Part shown: positions 50,945 to 61,479 of the stretch, piece by piece
How the letters are laid out: the number at the start of each line of letters is the position of its first letter
Position numbering within the stretch: position 1 is the first letter of the stretch
Notes under the pieces: model-generated
The model's database searches: none
What the model saw: only the letters and a program-made list of their open reading frames with translations
Told to the model about the DNA's origin: nothing
Assembly (NCBI RefSeq): GCF_031877795.1
Contig: NC_133971.1
Span: 17,767,171-17,831,170 of the forward strand
Direction of reading: 5' to 3'
Length of the DNA stretch: 64,000 bases
Source of the DNA: Strix aluco
Lineage: Eukaryota > Chordata > Aves > Strigiformes > Strigidae
Made by a program: the position numbers and the translations under genes

Positions 50945-51385
50945 GTTAGGGTAATCCAGTACAAGAAAGGCATTGTTATACTGGAGCCCAGCTGAGGTCA
51001 TTGAGATAGGGAGCTGGAGCATAGGACAGGCTGAAGAAATTGGGTTTGTTCACCTGGAGAAGGCAAGCATAGAGTGTAACTTGCAGTCCTAAAGAAGGTT
51101 GCAGAGAAGATGGAGCTGGGGTCTTCTCTGAAGTGCACCGTGATGGGGCAAGAGTCAAGGAGCAAAAACTGTGACGAGGGAAAGTCTGGTTGTACGTAAC
51201 AATAAAACCTTCTTCCCTTGAGAGTGGGACAGCCCTGGGATGGGGACCAGAGAGGGGGCATCTCCAGTCTTGGTTGGAAAAAGTGCTAAGCAGTCTGGTC
51301 AGAGTTAGCCATGCTTGAGCAGGTATTGGATTCAAGGTCTCCAGAGATATCTTCCCACTTAACTTTTTCTACAGTTATATGATTT
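50945..51385 (+). mobile_element. CR1-type LINE 3' fragment
   Basis: Forward CR1 landmarks in order: ACTGGAGCCCAGCTGAGGTC, AGGCTGAAGAAATTGGGTTTGTTCACCTGGAGAAGG, GGGACCAGAGAGGGGGCATCTCCAGTCTTGG, and the terminal TTTTCTACAGTTATATGATTTC. It begins 430 bases right of the orphan CpG island. Confidence 0.85.
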
Positions 51386-54186
51386 CCTGATGAAACAGGA
51401 GGGCCAGGCCAGCCAGTGGAGCACCACTGAGCCCAGTTGGGCACTCAGCTGCAGCCCTGGCAGTATTAGAGAGGTATTTATTTAAATGGCGAACACAGAA
51501 CAGAAAGGATCAGAGCTAACACACTCTGAGCAGGAAATGATGGCCAAAGAGGGAGTGGGTATTTGCTGTCACCAGGATTTACTGCTTAATGTCAATATTG
51601 GTAAATGAACCAGAAAGTTTTCTTCTCTCTGCAAGACCAGGCTCTTGTGGGTGGGATGGAATGGATTTTCATTGACCTTTGGTGGCCTCTGTCTCCAAGT
51701 TGCTGGCCCACTTCTTTCTGCTCAGGCTTACCTATGACTTCACTTCTGCTAAGAACCAGAAAACCCTCCCAGCTCAAAACATAATCCATGAGCAACAGCC
51801 TGCTACAAATCACCCCAGACTTTCTGCAAATGCAGGGTTTGAACCCCGTTTCACAAGAGCAACTTGAGAAGCAGGAAGCCAGGGTGCACAAACCAACTCC
51901 TCTTCTCACATAGAGCTGGAAGCATGTTTCCTGGAAGGATATTGAAAGGTAGTTGGCAGTGGACAGAGGAGAGTCTGGTTCTCCCGGATATAGCTTCCCT
52001 CTTCTCAGCTGTCCTGTCACAGCTGTCAGGCCTCAGGATGGCTCCCCACGCTCTGCAGGACGTGGGGACAGGACCTGTGGCCCTGAGATGAGCTCACAGC
52101 AGCATGGTCAGCCCAGCCCAGTTGACATTAACAAACATCAAGCTGAATCTCACAAGTGAGGAGACAATAAATAGCGGTCATACCCACTGCATATCACAGC
52201 ATGCCTGCCTTGGTCTGTGTGGCTCAGGTAGTAAGTCAGAGCATCCTGGAAGAGCCTCATGCAGATCTCTCGCCGGTACAGCACATCAAGGAGGACAACA
52301 CTGTGTTGGGCACTGACCAAGCTCCCTATGCTGGCCCCGTAGCTCAGAAGCCATCTCCCTGCACCCATTACCCACTCTTCATCATCAAGAAGGCTACAGT
52401 TGGTTCAAGGATTCTGACCTCCACCAGCCTTCCCCTTCATGTCAGATCCAGACCCTACTTGCCATCCCAGAGGGTGAAAATTTCCTTTATCAGACACTCT
52501 GTTAACGGCCCTGGGTAAAGACATCTTTTTGAGGCTCAGGAAGGAGGGAAGGGAGGGAGAAGGTGATGCATTGCATCTGCAAAACAACAGCCTCCCTTTC
52601 CTGGATACAGCTGCCCTTGCCAGCCGGTCCCCAGCTCCATTCAGACAGCAGGACATACCTGAGGGATGCACGTGGACCCCTACATGTCCAGCTTTGCACC
52701 TGAACCCCATCCCTATAAGCAAGAACTCTGTTATCTGTCCTCTGGTCAGAGAAAGAAAGTGCGTTGTGAGTGAAAGTGCTGATAGGGAGGGTCTTATCTT
52801 TCCCTTGGTTATTTTGCGATAAGATTTGCTGCTTGCAGGCACACCTTTCTTACTGGCTGCCAAAGCCTGTTAGAGTGAGAGCAGCTCTAAGACAGAGTGT
52901 GTGGTACCTGGGGTGACTCCAGGACCTCACAGCCATGAAAGGCATCTCTGCAGAGATGGACAGAGGTGATTTTGGTTTCTGTGAGCTTCTGCCCCCAGGG
53001 AGCTCCCCAGCCTTACCAGCACAAGATTGGCACCACTGCCCACTTGTGTTTTGACAATGAGCATTGCCCCATGGTCACAGAAACCTCACCCTGCCAGGCC
53101 TTCACCACCTCCTACAGCTCCACTTCAACACCAGAGGAGGAACGTGGTTGGTTTGTGCCTTCCTTGACTGACGGGAGCTGTGAGATGAATCTAAAGCCTC
53201 ACAGAAATTTCTTCTCCCCAAAACCTGAAGAGCTCTGTGAGCCAGGCAAGCCCTAATGTCTGCAGATGTGGAGGTGGGCAGCGCAGCTGATTCCCCCTCC
53301 CTGTGAGCACTGCAGAGTGTTGGAGAGATGGAAAGAGCCACCAGCTCTTGCTGGCCTCCACCACAGCATGTGTGGGGCTCCACAAGGCAAAAGGGTGTCC
53401 TGGCCTGCCTGGCAGCAGTGACCCTACAGCCCAGCCTCCTTGCAATGTGGTGTGGACACTACACTCGCAGGAGGATCCCAGCACAGCTTTTGTGATGGTG
53501 CTCAACCATAACATGGCCTCCTGCCTCTGGCTCCCCTTCAGACCAGTGCAGCCTCAGCTGCCTTCAGCCAGTGCCTTGGTCTGGAGTCAGCATCCCCCCC
53601 AGCTACAGCTCCCTCCATGATGCAGGGATTCCCCGAGGCATTCCGGTTGTGCCTTAAGTATTTGGGGTTATGAACAAGGTTTGGGTAGTTCATGGCAGGA
53701 GAGAGACCTTGCTCTGCTCCCACCAGTGTCAGTCACTCAAGGGGAGAGCACAACCTTGAGTTAGCTGAAATGTCTATGGAGACCAAAACAGTGCCTGGAC
53801 AGCTTCATAGGGAGACACGTCCCCCCAGGAGCTGCCCATAGGGAATGGCCTGCATTCGCTTGGTTATGGGGCTGCTGGATGCTTTGTGCTTTGACACCTA
53901 CCAGGTGTTTTAGAGCTTCTGGTGGTATAACTGCAGAGCTCATCCCAGGATTTTGGGATGGGAAGGTGTGGCAGGAGCACACACACCCTCACCCCCAGCA
54001 GGGGCTAGGGCATTTAACATGGCAGCCACTGGCTCTTGCGCCCTTATTTTCATGCCTCCACTTGCATGCCTTGGTTGCTGTCACATATGCACCCCGGTCG
54101 GGTGCAGACCAGCATGCACTCCCCTACATTCCATGGTGGGAAAAGGGAAGTGGGACCCCTGGCTGACAGAGAAGGCCCTCAGCCAG
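51386..54186. other. interval between CR1 and LTR, no gene recognised
   Basis: No supported gene. Frames of 90-150 codons on both strands (for example 52,405-52,863 minus) lack family resemblance and splice support. Confidence 0.55.
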
Positions 54187-54820
54187 TGTAACGCCTTGGT
54201 CGAAAAAAGTTTCTGGAACGCTGACCATATATGACCACAGTTCATATCCAACCAGGCTATAAAATGGGTCCCTTGCCAGAAACCCCTTTTGAGTGGTTCT
54301 CCTCGGAGCAGCGTGTCTGTGATCAGAAGCCCTCCCCTTGGGACTGGAACAGCACCCAAGAAAACTTCCTGGGATTGAGTGCCCTCATCTGCTCCTTGGT
54401 GAGTGAATACTTTTCTGGGTATTCTTGAGAGAGCCCTTGCCCCCTTGGGTGAGTGATTACATCTTCTGGGTACCCTTGAGTGAGAGGGAGTGACAGGTTT
54501 CCTGTTCAGTGAGTGAGTATGTGCACACTTTGGAGTCATGATTCTTCTGTGTCATCCTTCTTCTGTGTCATTGTGTAGTAAAACTTCGCTAACTGGTACA
54601 CCAAACCTATAGTCTGTTAAATGTTACCAGAGCATTGTTTTGGTTACCCCCATTGTCTTGTTGGTTTGGGCTGTTTGGATTTGGTTACAAATTAAAGTTT
54701 GTTCAAGTTTATTATCTGTATGAAACCTCTTTGGTATACCTCTGTAAGAGGTGCTAAGCACTTGTGAGCACTTGCCCCTTGTGTGATGTCCCTCGGACTG
54801 AAGCAGGGGTGGGAGTATTA
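54187..54820 (+). mobile_element. probable ERVL-like long terminal repeat
   Basis: Shows LTR architecture: a TG start, TATAAAA at 54,258-54,264, and ATTAAA at 54,691-54,696 followed by T/G-rich sequence. Just after its end (54,822-54,839) is TGGTGTCACCAGTGAGAT, which resembles the tRNA-Leu-type primer-binding site of ERVL elements with a few changes. The 5' edge and family are inferred. No gag, pol or env frame follows. Confidence 0.5.
54396..54480 (+). repeat. degenerate internal duplication within the LTR
   Basis: GGTGAGTGAATACTTTTCTGGGTATTCTTGAG (from 54,398) and GGTGAGTGATTACATCTTCTGGGTACCCTTGAG (from 54,448) are related copies about 49 bases apart. Such duplications are common in LTR U3/R regions. 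Confidence 0.75.
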
Positions 54821-54821
54821 C

Positions 54822-55150
54822 TGGTGTCACCAGTGAGATGCCACATCTGCTGAGACACAGAACCTGCAGGGCCCCAGGACAGTGGCAGCGACATCGCCAG
54901 AGCCACAAAAAATCCATAAATCTCCCAAATCGAGGGTGACCTCAGGGTCTGGCCAGCCCTGCGCTCTGAGAGACAGACCCTTGGTCAGTCAGATAATGAC
55001 GATAGAGACTTCAGTCCCACCCTAAGAAGAGAAAGACCCTCTGCGTCAAGATATTACGGGAACGTAAGAGAGCCACCCCCCTGCCATGCACAGGAGAGGA
55101 GGCCACAAGACCCAAAATGTGGGAGGAGAGAGAAGGTGCCCCATTCCTTC
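54822..55150 (+). mobile_element. possible retroviral leader remnant after the LTR
   Basis: Sequence after the primer-binding-like site is G/A-rich and resembles an untranslated ERV leader. It contains no coding frame and merges into unrecognised sequence, so the element is an LTR plus leader scrap. Confidence 0.35.
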
Positions 55151-55745
55151 CTGGATTCAGGAGAAATACTGGGTGCATGACTGGGGAGCCAGGGACACAG
55201 CAGCTGCACAGAGTGGCTCCTGTCTTTTCCCCAAATGGCATTTCCCTGACAAAAGTTTCAGCCTGTCATACTTAGCTGTTTCTAACCAACCAGTGGCTCA
55301 GCAAGGTTGGCAGAGGAAACAAAATGCTTTCCAGGCTTTAGGAAAGCAAGCTGTTCACAGGGGAGGAAAGCAGACTGTGGGAAAGACTTTCAGACTGAGC
55401 ATAATAACATAAGGAGCTGGAAAAAGCCCAAGCTGGGCAGCTCCAGCCAGCTAAAAATCATGGTGGGTTTCAGCTTCACAATGCCACTCGCATTTCTGCA
55501 AATCAGAAATGCCTTTCAGAACATAGATGTGGTCTATACACTTAAACTGCAGTGTGGTGAGGCTCCGTGCAGCCCTCCATGGGACCACCACCCAGGTGAA
55601 ACACCCTGCTGGCAGACAGGGCAGGGGGGCTCATGAGCTGCAGGCATCAGGCAACTCTCAAAGGACTGCCTTTAGGCGAGCAACCACATTACCCCTCATC
55701 ATAACCCGAAAGAAGCAGAAGGAGAGTGACTGTAAGAGTGTGAGC

Positions 55746-55751
55746 TTTATT
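55746..55751 (-). terminator. HEMGN: HEMGN polyadenylation signal
   Basis: AATAAA on the minus strand (TTTATT on plus) about 136 bases after the HEMGN stop codon. It is correctly oriented and at a plausible distance for a short 3'UTR. Confidence 0.6.
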
Positions 55752-55886
55752 ACTCAGAAGGCAGGAGTTAGTGAAAATGTTTCTCCAGTGCTTATAAAGG
55801 TTTGTCAGACAGGAGTGAAAACAAAACCAAAAAAAAACCTCAACAGAAAATTAAAATTAAACTAGTTAGACTAGAAAGTGTGTGCT

Positions 55887-55975
55887 CTATTCATTATCCT
55901 GGTGGTCACATTCCAGAAGAATATTCAAAGCTTCTGGTGTTTCTGCTTCTGCTGGTTTCAGCACCTCTTCTTCAT
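55887..55975 (-). CDS. HEMGN: HEMGN terminal coding exon 4 (acidic tail)
   Basis: A pyrimidine-rich acceptor ending CCCTATAG precedes 55975. Codon 147 (Asp) is completed across the junction. The exon encodes 28 further residues beginning EEEVLKPAE and ends at TAG (55887-55889). The acidic, Leu-containing tail resembles a small activation domain; that role is inferred. Confidence 0.8.
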
Positions 55976-58900
55976 CTATAGGGCATGTAAAAGACAGATA
56001 ATTTCAAATTCATGGTCTCTCGTACATTATCCCTCCATGCCATGATAAAGCTCCCATGGCCAGGCTCCTGCAATTGCCTGTGACTTAGGTAGCTCCTGGT
56101 GGCCTGCCTGCTTTTCAAAGGACATGGCAGCCCCAGTGGTTGTGGAGGGGAGTTGGAGACGGTAAACCCCTGGTGGGTTTAAAGGCAGGAGGCAAATAAA
56201 TGCAGTCCTGATGCTTGCCTATTTCAGGATCTCAGGGGTGGGAGCTGGACTAGTGTGATGTGGGGTAGTCCCCTGCAGACACCCACTCCTTGCCCTAGTA
56301 CCCACCTTTCCCTTCCCGCAACCCTGGTGTCAGCCCTGAAACCGGGTGGACTGTGGGCAGTGTGTCCAGGCTTTGGCTCTCCCTGACCAGGTCTGGCCTC
56401 AAAACACCACATCTTCTCTTCACAGCATCTCTGACCTTACCTGGCTCTTGGCAGAGCCACGGAGGTGTCCTTAAGACAAGGAACTAATTAGGAACAGGGA
56501 CCACAGATCCCATGCCAACAACTCTACTGACAGTAGTGGGCTTTTTATCACTCCCCATGACTTGGAGAGTGATATCTGCCCCAACAGCTGCAACATCCCC
56601 CCAACCCTTTCACAGCTACCCAAGTCACGTTTGGTGGGGTAGGGACCTATGCCCTAGTGGTGTTGTGGTCTGGTTGTTGATAAGCTGGGCAACCTTGGCT
56701 GCCAGACCTCAAGAAGTGGCACTGCAATGCCCCCCGAACCCCAACAGGGCCAGTGGTTCTCCAGCAGCTTACCTGTAGAATTCCGGCTACTGGCTGCCAC
56801 CTTCTCCTCCATGGCTCCCAGTTGCATCCCACTGATCACTTCCTGGCTGGTCAGCATGGATTCTTGATGCACTGGATCAGCCACTGCAGCCTTAGAGAGT
56901 GCGGGCTCATCCTCCTTCTGCAGGTTGGGCTGGGGGTTCAGATCCAGTTTTGCCTCTGGGCTGGGCTCCACCACCGTCTGGCAACTCTGTTTTGGCTTGG
57001 GTCCTCTGCGTTTCTTCTGATATTTGTTCTGCTCCCTGCCAGGGGATTTCACAGGGATGAAGAGTTGGGCATGGGGCAGAGGACTTTCCCACCTGCCCCC
57101 AGGCCACTTTGCTGAGACCCCCTGCTGTGATAGAGACCCAGTCCATCCCAGCAGAAGCTGCACCTCTGCAGCCCTCCTCCCCAGCTCCACATGGCAGCTT
57201 CCTGTGGTCATCCCAGGGGGCAGGATCTTGGGCACCAAACCACAGTCCTGCACTGTGGTTGAGGATTGCTTGCCACCCAGCCACCATCCATGTAACCCAC
57301 CCCATCCATCTCTGCCCCTCAGTGCCTGCCTAGACCTTCAGCAGCTACTGCCTGAAGGTCAAATTTCCCCACTGAAGGCTGATGGGGCCCAGCTTGGCTC
57401 TGTCCCTGTGCAAAGATGGTGGGGCTGGGCTGCCATGCCTGGGCTCAGTTGAAGTGCGCCAAGAAAATGACTCCACAGCATAAGTAAGACTGACCTCTGA
57501 GCACAAAGCATTGATTCTTTCTCCCAGACTTCTGCTTTTCTTCTCCGAAGCATCTTCCGGTCTCTCAAGCAGTAGGTGTTGCTGTTGACTACAAGGACAA
57601 ATTGAGTGCTAACATGACATCCTGGCCAAGGGACAATCCAATCCCTCCTGCCTGGTGACAGAGCACTGATGCAAGAGACATTCTTTTTGCCATGAAGCGG
57701 GTCTTGATACAAAGCTACTTGGACACTGTAGTTCCAGATCAGCCTCAGTGGGTAGGATCTGATGACACACCACCCAAAGCTCTCAGGCTCCCATGCTGAA
57801 AGTTACTCTAAATTTCTAGTTGCTGTTTTCCTCCTGCTGCTGCAGCCTTGGGGTGACCCTTGTCCAACCTATTCACCACTGTAGGGACCTGGGGCATGAT
57901 GGAAGCATGGATCAGGTTTCCCGTGCCATGAGGACACCATGAAATCCCTTGGCCAGGCATCACTACAGGCTGCAAGATAATTCTTTGTGTTTGCTCCATT
58001 GTTACCCTTTTCCCCAGATAGCTGCAACTGGCCACTGCTGAGATTAAGATGCTTATCTAACTAACTAAGGAGAAAGCCTTGGCCTGCAGAACAGCCAGCC
58101 CTACAACATAGGAACAGGTCTGTGGGGGTGAGGGGGTGCGCCAGAGGGCACAGGCTTTCCTGGACACAGATGCTCATGTGTATTAGGCTGAGACTCTGTA
58201 GGGGATGGTGACCCAGCCAGAGACGAGGACAGAGCTAGTACACACTGCTGAGGGTGAGGAGACTCGTCCCAAAGACCACCCAAGTAGCCCCAAGCTGGGC
58301 TTTCCTACTTTCTGTTGTTGCCTATTAGTTTTTCTGTTCTTTTATTACTGTTTTTTGTACAGCAGTTCCGTGAGCTCCCTTTGTCCTGAGCACAGTAGAG
58401 CCATACAGAAGATGATTCCTCTCCTAAAAAAATTACAGTCTAACCAGACGAAAGAGAAAGGGCACAGCAGGATGTGATACAGATGTGAAGGCCACATGCA
58501 ACAACAGTGCCAGAGTATCTCAGCCATGGCAGGGGCATCTCAGCATGAACAAAGACAGTGTCAGCCTCTGAGAAGAAATACACTGCATGTGGACTGCACA
58601 ACATACAGCTGAGTAGATGGTGCCCAAGTGGGAGGCTGTTGCCTGACCTGAAGCAGTATCAGAGGCAGCAGAGCACAGCCAGCAGGAGATGACTCTGCCA
58701 CCCATATAGCAAAAGGCAGGAAACTGCCTGGGAAGTTGAGCTTTCAAGCTGCAGTAGCAGGATCTGCACAGGGCTTCAGTTTAACTACTGAAGTACATAA
58801 TCCCTTGCACATCCCTTTGCAGCCAGAGTAACTTTCATTCCCTTTCAAAATGTCTTGTGAGCCGTAAAAGTATTTTTAGCTGTTTGCAATCAGTCTCCTT

Positions 58901-59479
58901 CCCAACACCTCCTAAGCAAATTGTTTTGCACAGGTAGCAAACACCCTTCATTCATTTCTAACTGGTCCAAGAGAGCACTCCCACAGCTGCTCCAAAGCCA
59001 TCCGTCACATGCTAGCAGTAGGCAGAAAAGATCACAGTAAAACATCTGCATCCTGATGAAAAAGTTCAGCAGAGGACACAAAGATATGGAGATGAAATGA
59101 AAAGAAAAAAAAAATCCATCAAGCTAAGAGAGCAATGAGGCAGTATTGCCAGTCTTCAGACAATATATTGATGCTGCCTGAGGGACTTTGTCTTAGTTGA
59201 AAAGCCTTTATAGGTGCTTTTCCTGACTTTGTGATCTGAAACATGACACAGAAAAAGCCACATATATTTGCAGTTAAATGTGCATCCTCCAACCCCCAAG
59301 CATAAACTGGTAATAATTAACTCCATTTTGAGAAACCTCTGGTCACAAAGATCATTCTCTCTCCAGAAACTCAAGTTAGAAGTGGTCTTATCCTTACCCG
59401 GCTCAGCCTGCTCCACACTGGCTCCAGAGGGTTCCAGGGAAAAATTTGAAGAAGCAGATTTTTTGCCTGAATGCTCCAT
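55887..59479 (-). CDS. HEMGN: HEMGN (hemogen), four coding exons, 175 aa
   Basis: Coding exons are 59398-59479, 57495-57588, 56773-57035 and 55887-55975, joined in that order on the minus strand. All introns are GT-AG and the split codons match (phases 1, 2, 1); the 528 coding bases give 175 aa plus stop. Residues 35-52 (LRDRKMLRRRKAEVWEKE) closely match the conserved N-terminal block of mammalian hemogen (LRNRELLRKRKAEVHEKE). A second basic stretch follows at 63-74 (KYQKKRRGPKPK), consistent with nuclear localisation. Residues 80-146 are rich in Glu, Pro, Gln and Ser. The tail is acidic (DEEE at 147-150) and ends in a short amphipathic stretch with LNILLECD. Human hemogen is 484 aa because of a long Glu/Pro-rich repeat region that is absent here. 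In mammals it is a nuclear regulator of haematopoietic differentiation; the chicken homologue is Z-linked and has been tied to testis development. Intron sizes are 1809, 459 and 797 bases. An unseen extra exon cannot be excluded without RNA. Confidence 0.87.
56773..57035 (-). CDS. HEMGN: HEMGN coding exon 3 (basic stretch and Glu/Pro-rich region)
   Basis: Acceptor CCCCTGGCAG precedes 57035; donor ACAG/GTAAGC follows 56773 and is near consensus. It encodes residues 60-146, starting EQNKYQKKRRGPKPK, which parallels the mammalian EQKKRK...RRGRKRQQ region. The long repeat array of mammalian hemogen would lie in or after this exon but is not present. Confidence 0.85.
57495..57588 (-). CDS. HEMGN: HEMGN coding exon 2 (conserved basic block)
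   Basis: Acceptor CCTTGTAG precedes 57588 and donor AG/GTCAGT follows 57495. It encodes residues 29-58 plus the split codons 28 and 59. It contains the family signature LRDRKMLRRRKAEVWEKE, the strongest single homology evidence for the gene. Confidence 0.9.
59398..59479 (-). CDS. HEMGN: HEMGN coding exon 1
   Basis: Begins with ATG at 59479 in a strong context (G at -3 and +4) and encodes residues 1-27 plus one base of codon 28. It ends at a donor reading G/GTAAGG (59397 downward). This Ser/Glu-rich N-terminus is poorly conserved in the family, so its support is the start context, the donor and the phase match to exon 2. Confidence 0.75.
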
Positions 59480-59580
59480 TTCTCTTTGCAGTTCTAAAAA
59501 GAAAACAGCTTAGTTCTCCGGGAGCAGCGTCTGGAGGTACTGGTGCAGTATAGTGAGAGCTTGAAAAAAAGGCAGACTGC

Positions 59581-59641
59581 CCACCCAAAACCTCTTATCT
59601 GGCCAGGCCACTAGTACAGCAATAATATTTTCCTTATCAGA
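59581..59641 (-). promoter_or_regulatory. HEMGN: HEMGN promoter-like cluster: two GATA sites and a CACCC box
   Basis: On the minus strand CTGATAAG (59634-59641) and CAGATAAG (59595-59602) are two full WGATAR sites, about 39 bases apart. The proximal site lies 8 bases from a CACCC/KLF-type box (CCCACCC on plus, 59581-59587). The cluster sits 100-160 bases upstream of the HEMGN start codon. GATA plus CACCC is the classic erythroid promoter combination, and mammalian hemogen is a GATA1 target. No TATA box is obvious. A good acceptor (TTTTCTTTTTAG, exon from 59493) also lies between cluster and ATG, so an additional distal 5' non-coding exon is possible. Confidence 0.6.
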
Positions 59642-61479
59642 GTATGAAGTATGCAAGTCTCTGCTCAGGATCTACTGTCTAGATTGCAAAACATCTTAGT
59701 GTTTTTATACAGCAAATAATTCCACTTCAGCTAGGAAATTTATACTCACTGCTATGAGTATATATATATAAATATATATAACTGTGTCTCAGATGCCCTC
59801 TTTTTAGTAGAAAGAAGCTGCATGGCAGGGCAGAATGTAGCACTGCCTCACTACTGGTTTCCAGAGTGAGATGCAGGGAGGTGTTGTTAGTCCTTGAGGA
59901 CCCCTTGCGAGGTCTGAAATGGGATATATGCTGTTTGAAAGGTGTTTGCATAGGAACCTACCAGCACTGGTGGGAAGAGACCTCCATCTCCACTCCAGCC
60001 CCACTCACAGCAGGACTGTCTGCTCATGAGGCCAGGGTGGCTGTGGCATCATAATGCTTTGTAATCCCCTAAGGATGGAGACTGCCAGATTCATGTGACA
60101 TGTCCACAGACAGCACCCACCTTCCTGCGAAATTCAGACAGACTAATGACTCCAGCCAAGGGCCTGTGCATATTGAGGACTTCCCAATGACTTGGTCCAG
60201 TACCTGAGCAGACTGTGAGCAAAGCACTTCCCTCATGAAGCAGTATGTCAATGTGCAGCCCCAGTAAAACCACTGGGAAGACCCAGCTGGTCCCTTGCTC
60301 CCACAGGAAGGTATCCTTTAGTCATTGTTCCTAGCTCCCTGTTGCCCATTGCAGCCCCAGACCTGCACAGCATGTAGGCTCACGCAGCCTCTGTAGGACC
60401 ATCTTAGGGACCAGTATAGCTGCACAGGGGAAGCTCCGCTTGGCACAATGGCTTCAATCCTGAGATCCTGCTCCCTGCTCTGTGGCGTGCATGGCTGGGA
60501 CCCCATGTCAGTCTGCCTCAGTTTCCTGCATGGGAGATGAGTTGGCAACCCTGGTCTCCTCTGCAAACTGCATTCAAAGTTTCTCATGACACGATAGTGC
60601 AGAAATGCTTATTATACCTGTGTGTAACAACTCTGCTGGACCAGGGACACATCATTGCTTCAGTCAGTTTCTAACACCGTGCCAGAGTATTTGGGATTCA
60701 GCTTCTACCAGCACTTTTCTCCATGAAATACTCAACTGCTTATGCTCTGATGAGGAGCTAGTGCCCCTAACATCCCCACCCCACTCCCTGGTGATTTCAA
60801 AGTGACTCCAAGGTTGATAGAAGAACCCAACAATGTGGCTACCCCCAGGTCCTCTGCAAATTGCCTGCCTTTCATGGCAGGGATGATCCCACCACCTTGT
60901 GCAGTTCCAAGACTTGCCCTGGAGCAGAGCAGCTCCTCAGGGGTGAGCAGATCTGGCCTGCCTCCAGTCTTTGCCAGGCTTTTTTTTTTTTTTTTAAACG
61001 TACAGGCTTCACTTTCTGCAGCTTCTCTCTCTAGGTCCCTGTAAGCTCCAGAGTTTGAAATTTTGTGCATGTGGGTTTCTTAACATGTAACTTGGAGGTC
61101 TGTGGTCATCTCTGTTGCCTTTGTGCTTATCCCTTGAGTTACCACTTCACTCTAGGGCTCCTCCCCTGTGTCCACAGCAGATTACATGGTACCTCCAGAG
61201 AGGTGGGGCAGGTTTAACAGCCCCAAAAGAAGCAGTAGGGTGGTGGCAGAAGAGCAGATATGGGAAGGCTCTGATACAGAAGGGTGGGCCAGGAACATGG
61301 ATGGCATAAAGAGATGTGAGGCTTCTATGTCATTCACAGGGGAGTTTCTTGTAGCTCACAAGTGAAAGCAAGGTATCCCATGCTGGTGAGGGTGTCAGTG
61401 TTCCAGCACTGTGTGATGTTGCATGGCCCTGGGATGCAGACATCCTGAAAACTGTATCTTGCAGGATGCTCTACTATGC
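59642..61479. other. upstream flank of HEMGN
   Basis: No coding region recognised. It holds the TA repeat, a T15 run near 60,981-60,995 and one ACAATGT half-site (60,830-60,836) resembling part of a DMRT-family binding site. A distal 5' non-coding exon of HEMGN might lie here. Confidence 0.45.
59757..59781. repeat. (TA)n short repeat upstream of HEMGN
   Basis: TATATATATATAAATATATATA, about 280 bases upstream of the HEMGN start codon. It could act as an AT-rich spacer, but it is probably a simple repeat. Confidence 0.9.

Noticed and set aside
52210-52360. tRNA-like words (TGGCTCAGGTAGTAAG and CCCCGTAGCTCAGAAGC)
   Set aside because: They resemble an A box, but no B box or cloverleaf can be formed at the right distance.
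56512-57452. Several plus-strand frames of 88-142 codons
   Set aside because: They lie opposite HEMGN exons and introns. The minus-strand reading has homology and phase-matched splice sites.
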